From contig JAFYAV010000001.1 in NCBI GenBank assembly GCA_017540545.1, positions 248,001 through 312,000 of the forward strand: 64,000 bases of DNA, in the 5' to 3' direction. Numbering within the stretch: the stretch's first letter is position 1; each line of letters starts with the position of its first letter. A program made the position numbers and the translations under genes. This DNA is from Candidatus Saccharimonadota bacterium (GTDB lineage: Bacteria; Patescibacteriota; Saccharimonadia; Saccharimonadales; Saccharimonadaceae). The notes beneath the pieces were generated by a model that did not search any database, was not told where the DNA came from, and saw nothing but the letters and a program-made list of their open reading frames with translations. This document shows positions 34,356-43,263 of this stretch, one piece after another.

Positions 34356-34432
34356 TGGTAGCACCAACTGGGATCGAACCAGTGACCTTAGGCTTATGAG
34401 TCCTACGCTCTAACCAGCTGAGCTATGGTGCC
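34356..34432 (-). tRNA. tRNA with CAT anticodon (Met, or Ile after lysidine modification)
   Basis: The cloverleaf is read on the minus strand: acceptor GGCACCA/TGGTGCT, D-arm TAGCTCAGCTGGTTAGAGC, anticodon loop CTCATAA, T-arm ACTGGTTCGATCCCAGT, and an encoded CCA (34356-34358). It lacks the initiator features (C1-A72 mismatch, three G-C pairs), so it is elongator Met or the Ile tRNA that TilS (42372-43214) would modify. A perfect 13-bp inverted repeat brackets it (34342-34354 and 34438-34450). Confidence 0.93.
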
Positions 34433-34484
34433 ACTTATGAAAAGGTATTTACTCGAAAAAGTATATCATAAGATAACGGTCTTG

Positions 34485-36491
34485 TCACTTTTTCTTGCGG
34501 AAAACTACCGCCGTCCGGCAGGGCAGGTATATTTCAAACCCTAAGCCACGCCTGTCTTGGTTTGCGGAATAAACATACTTTTTATCAATACGATCCTGGC
34601 CGCCAAATTCTTTATCATCCGTCGAGAAAATGGCTTTGTACTCGCCGGCGCCAGTCGGGTGTGTATGTAAGAAAAACTTGGTCGCCGATTCGGTCGGATG
34701 AAAATTGAAGACGTAAAGCAAATCGCCACGCGCGAATGCGATAATCTTTGCTCTCTCGTCTAGCCATAGGTTTTCTGCGCCACCTTGCCGTAGGACTTTA
34801 TATTTTTTGACAAAATCTACCATCGCTTCGTCAAAGTTGAGTAGCCATTCATATTTCAAGAAGCCATCATCTGCTAGCGACCACTGTCGTCGTGCATATT
34901 TAAAGCTCCAACCATTGCCTTCGCGCGGAAAATCTATCCACTCCGGATGCCCGAATTCATTCCCCATGAAGTTTAAGTAGGCTTCGCTCGCAAGGGTAAT
35001 TGTTGCAAAGCGAATCATCTTGTGCAGCTCAATCGCGCGGTCAATGACTGGCGAATGATATGCCTTGTTCATGCCATCGTACATTTCCGCATCGGCCATC
35101 CGGAAAATCAAAGTCTTGTCACCCACTAGCGCCTGGTCGTGCGACTCGCAGTAGCCGATACTTTTCTCGCCCGGCCGTCGCGTAGTTAACTCATGCCACA
35201 TCGCGTGCATATTTCGATCTTCGTCCTTTTCTTTTTCCAGTGTTTTAATCCAATAATCTGGAATTCCCATCGCTAAGCGGTAATCAAAACCTACACCACC
35301 ATCTTTTATTGGAATGCACATTCCGGGCATACCACTCATTTCCTCCGCAATCGTAATCGCATTTGGGTTTATCTCGTGAATTAAGGCATTAGCGAGCTGC
35401 AAGTAAGTGATAGCATCGGTATTTGTTTGCACGTCGAAGTATTGTTTGTAATCGGAAAAATCTACGCCTAGGCCATGATGGTGGTAGCACATGCTCGTCA
35501 CGCCATCAAAGCGAAAACCGTCAAAATGATATTCATCCACCCAATACTTCAAGTTTGATAGCAGGAAGTGAATTACTTCATGTTTAGCATAATTAAATAA
35601 CTTCGTGCCCCAAGCCGGATGATCGCCCGCATCGCCCGTCATAAAGAATTGGTTAAAGGTGCCGTCAAACATATTGATACCTTCGGCTGTATTCTTGATG
35701 GCATGCGAATGTACTACATCGAGCAATACCTTTAGGCCTAGCTTATGCGCCTTGTTGATTAGATATTTCAAATCATCTGGGTCGCCATACCAGCTTGACG
35801 GGGCATAGAAATTCGACACCTGATATCCAAACGAAGCGTAATAGGGATGCTCTTGGATTGCCATCAATTGGACGGCCGTATATCCTTCTTTCACAATGCG
35901 CGGTAGGATATTGTCCGCAAACTCTCGGTAAGTGCCAATCGCTTCTTTTTCTTGTGCCATCCCTATGTGTGCCTCGTAAATCAGCAAAGAGTCTATTGTA
36001 CGGTCGCGCCAACCGCTATCTGTCCAGCGGAACGGTTTTTCTGGCGCCCAAACTTCTCCTACGAAACCACGCGTCAATTTATCCTGCACTACATGATTCA
36101 TGTATAGCGGGATACGGTCAAACTTGCGATCGCCGCGCGTAACTTGAACTTTTATTTTCTGGCCATGCTTGATAGCGTCGCGACCTTTAATCTTTACTTC
36201 CCAAATCCCCGATTCGGTGCGATGCATTGGGTGCGCCAGCCTGTCCCAGTTATTGAAATCGCCAATCAAATGCATTGCGTCGGCGCCCGGTGCCCATTCG
36301 CGGTAAACCCAACCAGTACTAGTCCTGGCCAGTCCAAAAAACATATATCCATTCGCAAAACTCGCCAAGTCGCCGTCCCCAACCAAGGCGCGACGAGTGT
36401 CATAATAGCGCCGCATGCGCAAATCGATATCACCTTCATATGGCTCGAGCCACGGGTCAATCTCTAATATCTTGTACTTTTTATTTGCCAT
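34485..36491 (-). CDS. glgB: 1,4-alpha-glucan branching enzyme (GH13)
   Basis: A 668-aa glycogen branching enzyme of the eukaryote-like GH13_8 type. It has a CBM48 domain (residues 50-140, YREWAPGADAMHLIGDFNNW), then the catalytic barrel with DVVHSH, the nucleophile in DGFRFDGVTSM, the acid in ITIAEEMSGMPG and the third acid in CESHDQALVGDK, and a C-terminal beta domain ending FRKKK. It creates alpha-1,6 branches in a storage glucan. No other glycogen gene is nearby, so it may work with enzymes elsewhere. It stops at TGA. Start ATG 36491. Confidence 0.93.
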   Translation of the reverse strand: MANKKYKILEIDPWLEPYEGDIDLRMRRYYDTRRALVGDGDLASFANGYMFFGLARTSTGWVYREWAPGADAMHLIGDFNNWDRLAHPMHRTESGIWEVKIKGRDAIKHGQKIKVQVTRGDRKFDRIPLYMNHVVQDKLTRGFVGEVWAPEKPFRWTDSGWRDRTIDSLLIYEAHIGMAQEKEAIGTYREFADNILPRIVKEGYTAVQLMAIQEHPYYASFGYQVSNFYAPSSWYGDPDDLKYLINKAHKLGLKVLLDVVHSHAIKNTAEGINMFDGTFNQFFMTGDAGDHPAWGTKLFNYAKHEVIHFLLSNLKYWVDEYHFDGFRFDGVTSMCYHHHGLGVDFSDYKQYFDVQTNTDAITYLQLANALIHEINPNAITIAEEMSGMPGMCIPIKDGGVGFDYRLAMGIPDYWIKTLEKEKDEDRNMHAMWHELTTRRPGEKSIGYCESHDQALVGDKTLIFRMADAEMYDGMNKAYHSPVIDRAIELHKMIRFATITLASEAYLNFMGNEFGHPEWIDFPREGNGWSFKYARRQWSLADDGFLKYEWLLNFDEAMVDFVKKYKVLRQGGAENLWLDERAKIIAFARGDLLYVFNFHPTESATKFFLHTHPTGAGEYKAIFSTDDKEFGGQDRIDKKYVYSANQDRRGLGFEIYLPCRTAVVFRKKK

Positions 36492-36533
36492 AATCAGTAT
36501 TTAAATTTTACCATACAAAATAGGTCAAAAAAT

Positions 36534-36556
36534 AAGACCTACGAGGTCTTCTTTTT
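36534..36556 (-). terminator. Terminator of tRNA-Ser
   Basis: AAGACCT, ACG loop, AGGTCTT with T-rich flanks on both strands. It lies just downstream of the tRNA-Ser 3' end and could also act for the other strand. Confidence 0.55.
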
Positions 36557-36557
36557 C

Positions 36558-36646
36558 TGGCGGAAGGAGTGAGATTCGAACTCACGGTGGCTATTAACCA
36601 CGCCGGTTTTCAAGACCGGTGCCTTAAACCGCTCGGCCATCCTTCC
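36558..36646 (-). tRNA. tRNA-Ser (TGA anticodon)
   Basis: An 89-nt class II tRNA on the minus strand: acceptor GGAAGGA/TCCTTCC, anticodon loop CTTGAAA with TGA, and a long variable arm (GTGGTTAATAGCCAC). G73 is followed by an encoded CCA (36558-36560). Confidence 0.95.
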
Positions 36647-36686
36647 ACTAGGTGAAATTATATCACATCCTATATAATACCCTTGT

Positions 36687-37121
36687 ATGAAGATGAAGAT
36701 TTTCAAGTTTTATGATGATGCGATTATTCCAGTTTATCAGACTGATGGGGCGGCCGGTTTCGATTTTTACGCGCATATTAATGAGCCTTACACGATGAAG
36801 CCGGGCGAAATCAAGGATTTTGGTACTGGCGTCGGCGTAGAAATACCGAAAGGATACGAGCTCCGATTATCTTCGCGTAGCGGGCTAGCATTTAAAAACC
36901 ACATATCTCTTTTGAATGGCATCGGCGTCATCGATTCGGACTTTCGCGACGAGGTGCGCGCTTTGCTCGTAAACTTTGGCGACGAAGACTTCACTATTGA
37001 GCCGGGCATGCGCATTGCGCAAGGTGTCGTGACGAAATACACACACGTCGAATTTGAAGAGGTCTCTGAGCTCTCCAAGACCGGCCGCGCTGGCGGCTTC
37101 GGCAGCACGGGCGTTAAATAG
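36687..37121 (+). CDS. dut: dUTP diphosphatase
   Basis: A 144-aa trimeric dUTPase, which removes dUTP and supplies dUMP. All five motifs are present: TDGAAGFDFYA, LRLSSRSGLA, LNGIGVIDSDFRDEV, GMRIAQGVV, and the C-terminal GRAGGFGSTG. A TATAAT box (36673-36678) is eight bases before the ATG. Normal length. Confidence 0.95.
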   Translation: MKMKIFKFYDDAIIPVYQTDGAAGFDFYAHINEPYTMKPGEIKDFGTGVGVEIPKGYELRLSSRSGLAFKNHISLLNGIGVIDSDFRDEVRALLVNFGDEDFTIEPGMRIAQGVVTKYTHVEFEEVSELSKTGRAGGFGSTGVK

Positions 37122-37203
37122 TCTTAGGATAGACCTCGCTTTCGCCCATTGCGGCGCCTGCTTCGTTTTTTTTATTAATTATTATGGTATCCTGTAGGTA
37201 CGG

Positions 37204-38622
37204 GTGAAAAACAAGGAAACTACGACTACGCCAAGATATCTATATGACGACGATGCTACCGTTCTTAGGGACGGAATGGAAGAATATAGGGATAAGTATG
37301 GCAACTTGGAGACCGATGACAATGTAGGATTTGCTCGCCAAAGAGCGCAGGAGTTGGTAGAGCGCAGAATTAACAAGATGGCGGGCGTGGATTTTGAAGA
37401 GTTGGATGCTCTTGCCGAGTTGGGCGATATCCACGTTTGTAAGCGGGAAGCCGACTGGGGGGATAAAAAAATTCCAGTCTATGTATTAAGATATGGCTAC
37501 CCAGCCTGTTTTCTTCAGAGTGCTATAGACTATAGACAAACCGGCGAAAATAATAAGTGGACCGATGGTCGCAAGACGTCCGATGAGCTAATAGAAGACC
37601 CATCCTTGTGGACTAAAAGCAGAAAAGAAATCGAGGAAAGGGTTGATCACTCCTCTAAAACCGGCGGGGTTGGGTACACTATCCAAGGGAGTTTTATTAA
37701 CTTAAGTAATCATGTTAGCAGAGAGGTGCAAATACCTACATCGTGCGGATACGCTTGGAATTCCGTTCCTCCTACATCAGTAAAAATTATCTCAGCTCGC
37801 GATGCGGTCAGTAGCCATATGGTAGGGGATTGGAAGACGGAAGTAGATGCACATGGCGTGAACATTCTCGATAACATTATTGAGCCGAAGACTGCAATAG
37901 GTGGCTATAATGAAATTGACTGGGCTCGTTACGACGAGCGAGGCAATCCTAGGCCACCAGATTTCATTACAATCAAGAGGCCGTCAGTTAACGCATATGG
38001 GAAAATAAATGAAATGGCACTACGGCATGCCGCATACCATGGGGTGCCGATTGTAATCGTAGATTATGGGACGTACGACGACCAAGAGAAAATTGACTCA
38101 TATGAAAAGAAGAAAACGTCAGAAGAAGGCTTGTCTCCAGAAGAGCAAGACGAGTATGAAATATTACTTTTCCTGAGGGATAATAATATCCTTAGCGAAA
38201 AAGACAGGCAGACAGCGATCGGTGAGTTAAAAAAAGAGCAACGCATCAGAAAATATGAAGAATCGGCAGCTAAAGGCGAGCTTACGGAAGAGGAGCAAGA
38301 TGATTATGATATGCTAGCCTTTTTTAGGGGCCTTTCGAAAGATGAGCAAGATAAAACAAAGGCCATTTTCCATCAGCTGAGGCCGCTATACGGCGAAAAG
38401 GCGCAAGACGTCATAGAGAAACATCAAGATACGATAATTGGCTTCCTGAAACTGGCGGCCGAAGATAGGATACGATATTGGAAAAAGGCGGAAAACATAG
38501 ATATAGAACTGTCTGAATTCGAAAAAATTGCAATCGATTTTAACCTTCCTTTAAAGCAGGCGTTGCAAAAACTTGTGACGCAATTTGACGAAGTAGGGCT
38601 CGAAAAGATGGGGAGACAATGA
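37204..38622 (+). CDS. Unknown hydrophilic protein (472 aa)
   Basis: A GTG start with no clear Shine-Dalgarno; a TATCCT box lies just upstream. Residues 1-300 look globular and contain one conserved-looking segment (CKREADWGDKKIPVYVLRYG, then a GVGYTIQGSFINLSN strand pair). Residues 300-400 have two copies of a charged helical motif (SEEGLSPEEQDEYEILLFLR; KGELTEEEQDDYDMLAFFRG), which look like a duplicated helix pair. It has no signal peptide or membrane segment, and no enzyme motif was recognised. It could be a large cytoplasmic or contact-delivered protein; there is no evidence for either. It stops at TGA next to yebC. Confidence 0.55.
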   Translation: MKNKETTTTPRYLYDDDATVLRDGMEEYRDKYGNLETDDNVGFARQRAQELVERRINKMAGVDFEELDALAELGDIHVCKREADWGDKKIPVYVLRYGYPACFLQSAIDYRQTGENNKWTDGRKTSDELIEDPSLWTKSRKEIEERVDHSSKTGGVGYTIQGSFINLSNHVSREVQIPTSCGYAWNSVPPTSVKIISARDAVSSHMVGDWKTEVDAHGVNILDNIIEPKTAIGGYNEIDWARYDERGNPRPPDFITIKRPSVNAYGKINEMALRHAAYHGVPIVIVDYGTYDDQEKIDSYEKKKTSEEGLSPEEQDEYEILLFLRDNNILSEKDRQTAIGELKKEQRIRKYEESAAKGELTEEEQDDYDMLAFFRGLSKDEQDKTKAIFHQLRPLYGEKAQDVIEKHQDTIIGFLKLAAEDRIRYWKKAENIDIELSEFEKIAIDFNLPLKQALQKLVTQFDEVGLEKMGRQ

Positions 38623-38650
38623 CATCTCCCCAATATCAGCCACAGCGCGT

Positions 38651-39352
38651 CTATTCCGCGTTTGTATGTACCGCTACGACGTCGTCGAGATCATCGATGG
38701 CATCTAGGATCTTTTCAACTTTCGTCGAAGTCTCTTCGTCAATTGGTACAGTATTATTTGGAACGTATTGCAATTCTGCGGAATCAATTTCGAAACCAGC
38801 ATCAATCAGGCCACTGCGGACCTTAGCGAGATCGCCAGCTGCAGTATAAATAGTTGTTCCATCTTCTTCGTCCGCAGCATCTTCTGCGCCCGCATCGAGC
38901 GCCGCCATCATGACTTCGTCGCCCTTTGCCTTTACGAATATTACACCTTTGCGCGTGAACTGGAACATCACTGAGCCTGGGTCAGCCATGCGACCCCCAT
39001 TTTTCTCTAGCGTATGACGTACTTCAGGCATCGTTCGATTCTTGTTATCTGTCGCAACTTCGATGATAATGCCAACTCCGCCAGGCCCATACGCTTCATA
39101 AGTCTCCTCAATCAGCGCGGCGGCACTCTTATCCGCTACGCGCGCAATCGCACGCTCAATGTTCGCCTTCGGCATGTTCGCTTGGCGAGCTTTTTCTAGT
39201 ACCATTGCAAGTGATGGATTCATGGCAGGATCGGTACCGCTACGCGCCGCAATGGCGATTTGGTTGCCGATCTTCGTAAACAACGCACCGCGCTTGGCGT
39301 CAACGACGGCTTTTTGGCGCTTAGTGGTTGCCCATTTGCTATGTCCGCTCAT
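38651..39352 (-). CDS. yebC: YebC/PmpR-family translation or transcription factor
   Basis: A 233-aa protein with the full YebC pattern: MSGHSKWATTKRQKAVVDAK at the N-terminus, NPSLAMVLEKARQANMPKAN, and TYEAYGPGGVGIIIEVATDN. YebC proteins were long called transcriptional regulators; recent work links the family to translation through proline-rich or difficult sequences. The Pro/Ala-rich proteins at 45304 and 60267 would be natural clients. ATG 39352 follows GGGAG, with TTAAAAT further upstream. Confidence 0.92.
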   Translation of the reverse strand: MSGHSKWATTKRQKAVVDAKRGALFTKIGNQIAIAARSGTDPAMNPSLAMVLEKARQANMPKANIERAIARVADKSAAALIEETYEAYGPGGVGIIIEVATDNKNRTMPEVRHTLEKNGGRMADPGSVMFQFTRKGVIFVKAKGDEVMMAALDAGAEDAADEEDGTTIYTAAGDLAKVRSGLIDAGFEIDSAELQYVPNNTVPIDEETSTKVEKILDAIDDLDDVVAVHTNAE

Positions 39353-39513
39353 GTTTCTCCCTTACTTTTTGTTGAATATTTTCTATATTTTAACATATTT
39401 TCTACTAGATATATGCGCCCTCTGTCAAAAATATTAAGCTGATGCTTTTTTGTCGGCTAACCGTGGTGGTATTTTGTGACTATGTTTTTTAAAAATAAAC
39501 GAAAGGAGAAAAA

Positions 39514-39912
39514 ATGAAATATCTAAAACGAATGAAATTGAATGCGGCGGAAGTCGCCCAGATTAGACGTCGCTCGAATAATTATATCTGGGTCGCCGTC
39601 GATGTCGATAAGGGCGTAATTGCCGCCGGTGACGAGTTCTTGGTCGACCTACGTGATTCGCTCATCTATAAGTATCACTCTCGTGCCAAAGATATTTATG
39701 GTCTCGGTCTCGATTTATCTTCAGGCGAGGTTTACTATGCGCCCGTTGTCAACCGTATGAATCGAGCCTATCGCAATTTGAAAATCATCCCTCAGAAAAC
39801 CCGTAACCGCATCGAGACATTGATGGCCTATTTTTTTGAGGACTTTGCAGCGTTTCGCTCCAAGCCACGACACGTCTATCAGGCTCAGAGTTTGCAGGGA
39901 TCGTCGTGCTAG
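39514..39912 (+). CDS. Conserved-looking unknown protein upstream of recA (132 aa)
   Basis: ATG 39514 follows a strong AAAGGAG. The protein is basic at the N-terminus (KYLKRMKLNAAEVAQIRRRS), has a central beta segment (YIWVAVDVDKGVIAAGDEFL) and a helical C-terminus. It has no membrane segment. I do not recognise it. The coding pattern, the ribosome site and the position 51 bases before recA support a real gene. Confidence 0.6.
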   Translation: MKYLKRMKLNAAEVAQIRRRSNNYIWVAVDVDKGVIAAGDEFLVDLRDSLIYKYHSRAKDIYGLGLDLSSGEVYYAPVVNRMNRAYRNLKIIPQKTRNRIETLMAYFFEDFAAFRSKPRHVYQAQSLQGSSC

Positions 39913-39963
39913 CTTTTACCTCAATGATTCGCTAAAATATAACTATAAACAGGAGGTTCCAAA

Positions 39964-41034
39964 GTGGCTAAAAAGAGTCAGGAAGTGGTGGGCGCGTCGG
40001 ACAAAGATAAAAAAAATAGCAAAGAAACCAAAGTGTCTGCAATGGATGATAGTAAAAAACAGGCCTTGAATCTTGCCTTATCTCAGATTACCAAGCAATT
40101 TGGCGATGGTTCCATCATGAAGTTAGGTGAGCAGTCCAAGATTGATGTTGAATTATTCTCATCCGGGTCGCTCGCTTTTGATTTGGCGCTCGGTGGCGGT
40201 TTTCCGAAGGGGCGTATTATCGAAATCTACGGTCCGGAGTCATCCGGCAAAACTACGCTTGCCCTTCACGCCATCGCCGAAATCCAAAAGCAGGGTGGTC
40301 AGGCCGCCTTTATCGATGCCGAGCACGCGCTCGACCCGGCCTACGCCCGCAAGATTGGTGTCGATACCGACAATTTGTTGATTTCTCAGCCAGATAATGG
40401 CGAGCAGGCGCTCGAAATCTGTGAAACACTTGTTCGTTCAGGCGCGGTCGACCTCATCATTGTTGACTCCGTTGCTGCACTTGTACCGCAGGCAGAAATT
40501 GATGGCGACATGGGTGATGCGCAAATGGGTCTTCAGGCTCGACTTATGTCTCAAGCCATGCGCAAGCTCACTGGCATCATTAGCAAGACTAAGGCGACCG
40601 TTATCTTCATTAATCAGATTCGCATGAAGATTGGTGTGATGTTTGGTAATCCAGAAACCACCACCGGTGGCAATGCGCTCAAATTCTATGCTTCCGTCCG
40701 CGTAGATATTCGCCGTATCGGCCAGATTAAGGATGGCGAGAATGTTTCTGGCAACCGCACCAAGATTAAGGTCGTCAAGAATAAGATTGCCGCGCCATTC
40801 CGCACTGCCGAGTTCGATATTATGTATAACGAGGGCATTAGTAAGACTGGCGATGTTTTGGATCTTTCCGTCCAGTACGGTGTTGTTGAGAAAGCTGGCG
40901 CTTTCTTCAAATACAATGGCGAGACATTAGGGCAAGGCCGTGAAGCCGTGAAGAGGCTTTTCAAAGAGAAGCCAGAGCTCATGGCCGAGATTGAAGCGAA
41001 AGTCCGCGAAGCGGCAAAGACTGACGAAGATTAA
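39964..41034 (+). CDS. recA: RecA recombinase
   Basis: A 356-aa RecA. GTG 39964 follows AGGAGGT. The ATP-binding P-loop [15 protein letters not shown], Walker B region [18 protein letters not shown]-binding loops L1/L2 ([40 protein letters not shown]) and C-terminal domain are complete. The N-terminal 25 residues form a basic extension ([20 protein letters not shown]) longer than in E. coli. It is coupled to recX by TAATG overlap. Confidence 0.97.
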   Translation: MAKKSQEVVGASDKDKKNSKETKVSAMDDSKKQALNLALSQITKQFGDGSIMKLGEQSKIDVELFSSGSLAFDLALGGGFPKGRIIEIYGPESSGKTTLALHAIAEIQKQGGQAAFIDAEHALDPAYARKIGVDTDNLLISQPDNGEQALEICETLVRSGAVDLIIVDSVAALVPQAEIDGDMGDAQMGLQARLMSQAMRKLTGIISKTKATVIFINQIRMKIGVMFGNPETTTGGNALKFYASVRVDIRRIGQIKDGENVSGNRTKIKVVKNKIAAPFRTAEFDIMYNEGISKTGDVLDLSVQYGVVEKAGAFFKYNGETLGQGREAVKRLFKEKPELMAEIEAKVREAAKTDED

Positions 41035-41762
41035 TGCTAGAAACTCATACCATCTTCGATGGCGAACAAAGTGACGCCGCGTCGTCTCATCGAGTTACCG
41101 ATATCAAAGAAGCTGTTCGGGACCGGAACCGCGTCAATATCTATGTTGACGATAAGTTTTATTGTTCGCTCGATATTTCTCAAGTAGTGGATTACGGCAT
41201 CAAGGTTGGTCGCGAGCTCTCTGCTGAGGATCTAGCCGACCTCAAGCGTGCTTCGGATTTTGGCAAGTTTTACGGTCGTGCGCTCGAATATGTATTGATG
41301 CGTCCGCACTCGACTAAAGAAATCCGCGATTATCTCAAGCGCAAAACGCTGGACAAGAAAGTTCGCACAAAGAACCCCAAGACTGGCGAGTATCAAACGA
41401 AGACACGTCAGGGGTATGATTCCAGCCTGGTGCCACTAGTTCTCGAACGGCTTGAGCAGCACGGATACCTCGACGACGAAAGATTTGCGCGAGTCTGGGC
41501 CGAGAATCGTCATGCCAAAAAAGGCATCAGTAATCGTAAGCTTCGCGAAGAGTTGGCAGAGAAGGGAATAAGTAAAGATATTGTGGACGCCGTTCTACAA
41601 GATGGCGCACGCGACGAGCGCGAGGAGCTACGCAAAGTTATTGCACGCAAAGCTAACCGCTATGCGGACCGTCAAAAGCTCATGCAGTATCTCGTGCGCC
41701 AGGGTTTTAATTATTCTGACGTATCGGAAGAGCTGTCAACTTTTTCGTCCGAAGGTGCGTAG
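41034..41762 (+). CDS. recX: RecX regulator of RecA
   Basis: A 242-aa protein starting inside the recA stop codon (TAATG). It has three RecX helical repeats: ALEYVLMRPHSTKEIRDYL, then ERLEQHGYLDDERFARVWAE and KGISKDIVDAVLQDG, and a last repeat ending LVRQGFNYSDV. RecX binds in the RecA filament groove and limits its growth. The N-terminal 60 residues are an extra beta-like region. The 3' end overlaps the converging PRC-barrel gene by 52 bases. Confidence 0.88.
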   Translation: MLETHTIFDGEQSDAASSHRVTDIKEAVRDRNRVNIYVDDKFYCSLDISQVVDYGIKVGRELSAEDLADLKRASDFGKFYGRALEYVLMRPHSTKEIRDYLKRKTLDKKVRTKNPKTGEYQTKTRQGYDSSLVPLVLERLEQHGYLDDERFARVWAENRHAKKGISNRKLREELAEKGISKDIVDAVLQDGARDEREELRKVIARKANRYADRQKLMQYLVRQGFNYSDVSEELSTFSSEGA

Positions 41763-42334
41763 TCTGGCTTTCTGAATGGATTGACGAAATTTGGCACAAA
41801 TTCCTCGTCAGCTTCTTTCTTCTTTGGAATCTTCACCTTTGATGTACTGTGCTTAATTACTACTTTAAAATCGTCAATTTCGACAATCTGTGAGCGGTTA
41901 ATCGTCAGTTGTGGGTCGAGGAAAGAGGACATAAGTGGGCGTTGCACTATTAATTGATAAACCATAAAACTGCCAGAGTCTACGGTATAATCAACAATTT
42001 TGCCCATTTTTTTGCCTTTTTGGTCTACCACTTTTAATCCAATTAGGTCAAATTCCAAAGACATAACCTCGTCAAGTTTCACCACCTCATTCCGAGTCGT
42101 CAAAACATCGGTAGAATCAATCACGAAACCAATATCGCTCACTTCGCGTACATCTGATAAATCGAGAATATTACCCACCTCAGGATCTTTATCGATCAGC
42201 GGACCGCCCACTGTGTAGGCCATAATTCGCAAATCCTCGGGGTCGATGATGGCTCTTCTTGTGCGCGCAATTTCGCCACCTACATGCAGGCTTAGTACCG
42301 GGAAGTCGGCCATGTTTGAGCCAATCATTAACAT
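41711..42334 (-). CDS. PRC-barrel domain protein
   Basis: About 207 aa. ATG 42334 is preceded by GGAG about eleven bases upstream; a longer open frame upstream runs into the tilS start region and has no PRC character. Two PRC-barrel units are likely, at residues 5-85 (VLSLHVGGEIARTRRAIID) and 95-160 (DLIGLKVVDQKGKKMGKIVD). The C-terminal 50 residues are charged and probably disordered. PRC-barrels occur in RNA-processing (RimM) and membrane-associated proteins; the role here is unknown. Confidence 0.7.
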   Translation of the reverse strand: MLMIGSNMADFPVLSLHVGGEIARTRRAIIDPEDLRIMAYTVGGPLIDKDPEVGNILDLSDVREVSDIGFVIDSTDVLTTRNEVVKLDEVMSLEFDLIGLKVVDQKGKKMGKIVDYTVDSGSFMVYQLIVQRPLMSSFLDPQLTINRSQIVEIDDFKVVIKHSTSKVKIPKKKEADEEFVPNFVNPFRKPDYAPSDEKVDSSSDTSE

Positions 42335-42371
42335 TTTCTTTTTTTCTCCGCTTATGGAATAATTGTAGCAC

Positions 42372-43214
42372 ATGAAAAAAGTCATTGCGGTATCTGGTGG
42401 GATCGATTCGGTTACGCTGCTACACATCTATCGCGATGACCCGGATACGATTGTGGCACATTTCGACCACGGCATTCGTCCTAATTCTGCCGACGACCAA
42501 GCGTTTGTTCGTGAGCTCGCCCAATCATACGGACTCCCGTTTGAAACAGGGAATGCACATCTGGGGTCTAGCGCTTCCGAAGCGGAGGCTCGTCAGGCTC
42601 GCTATGCATTTTTAAACTCGGTCTGTAATCGATATGGCGGCAGACTCTACGTTGCGCACCATCTCGATGATGTTTTTGAGTCTATTGCTATCAATTGCTT
42701 GCGTGGCACCGGGTGGCGTGGGCTTGCGCCGTTCCGTAACCGTGCTATTGAGCGTCCGCTAATTGCTTGGCGTAAGTCAGATATTTATCGTTATGCGGCC
42801 AAGCATCAGCTCCGTTTTCGCCAAGATCAAACCAATACGGAAGAGGACTACTTACGGAACCGCGTACGCATGGCACTTATGTACGCCGACGAGAATCAGA
42901 AAGCGCAATTGAGCCAGCTCTACAATCGCCAGTGCGAGATAGCAGAGGAGGTTGAGGGAATAATAGATGGCCATCTCGCGGATGGCGAGCAACATTACTC
43001 TCGCACTATTATTCGTCAGCTCGATGACGCTTTAGCTGTCGAGCTATTACGCGACCTACTTCTTCGATATCAAATCTCCCAAACTCGCCCCCAACTCAAA
43101 CGTGCTATTGCGGCCATCCGGAGTTATCTCCCCAACAAGCAATTTCCCCTCGGCAAGGATAGCTATATTCGAATCGCAAAGTATCATTTTTCCATCAAAA
43201 AGAATGCAAGCTAA
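42372..43214 (+). CDS. tilS: tRNA(Ile)-lysidine synthetase
   Basis: A 280-aa enzyme that converts C34 of the CAU-anticodon tRNA-Ile to lysidine. The PP-loop SGGIDS is at the N-terminus (VIAVSGGIDSVTLLHIY), followed by HFDHGIRPNSADDQAFV and the HHLDDVFESIAINCLRG motif. The C-terminal substrate-binding domains of longer TilS proteins are reduced, as in many small genomes. It is transcribed divergently from the PRC-barrel gene, with 37 bases between the starts. Confidence 0.9.
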   Translation: MKKVIAVSGGIDSVTLLHIYRDDPDTIVAHFDHGIRPNSADDQAFVRELAQSYGLPFETGNAHLGSSASEAEARQARYAFLNSVCNRYGGRLYVAHHLDDVFESIAINCLRGTGWRGLAPFRNRAIERPLIAWRKSDIYRYAAKHQLRFRQDQTNTEEDYLRNRVRMALMYADENQKAQLSQLYNRQCEIAEEVEGIIDGHLADGEQHYSRTIIRQLDDALAVELLRDLLLRYQISQTRPQLKRAIAAIRSYLPNKQFPLGKDSYIRIAKYHFSIKKNAS

Positions 43215-43263
43215 TCTGTTCGAGTTTGCTCAAGCGAATTAGATGTGTTAAAATGTAAAGTAC

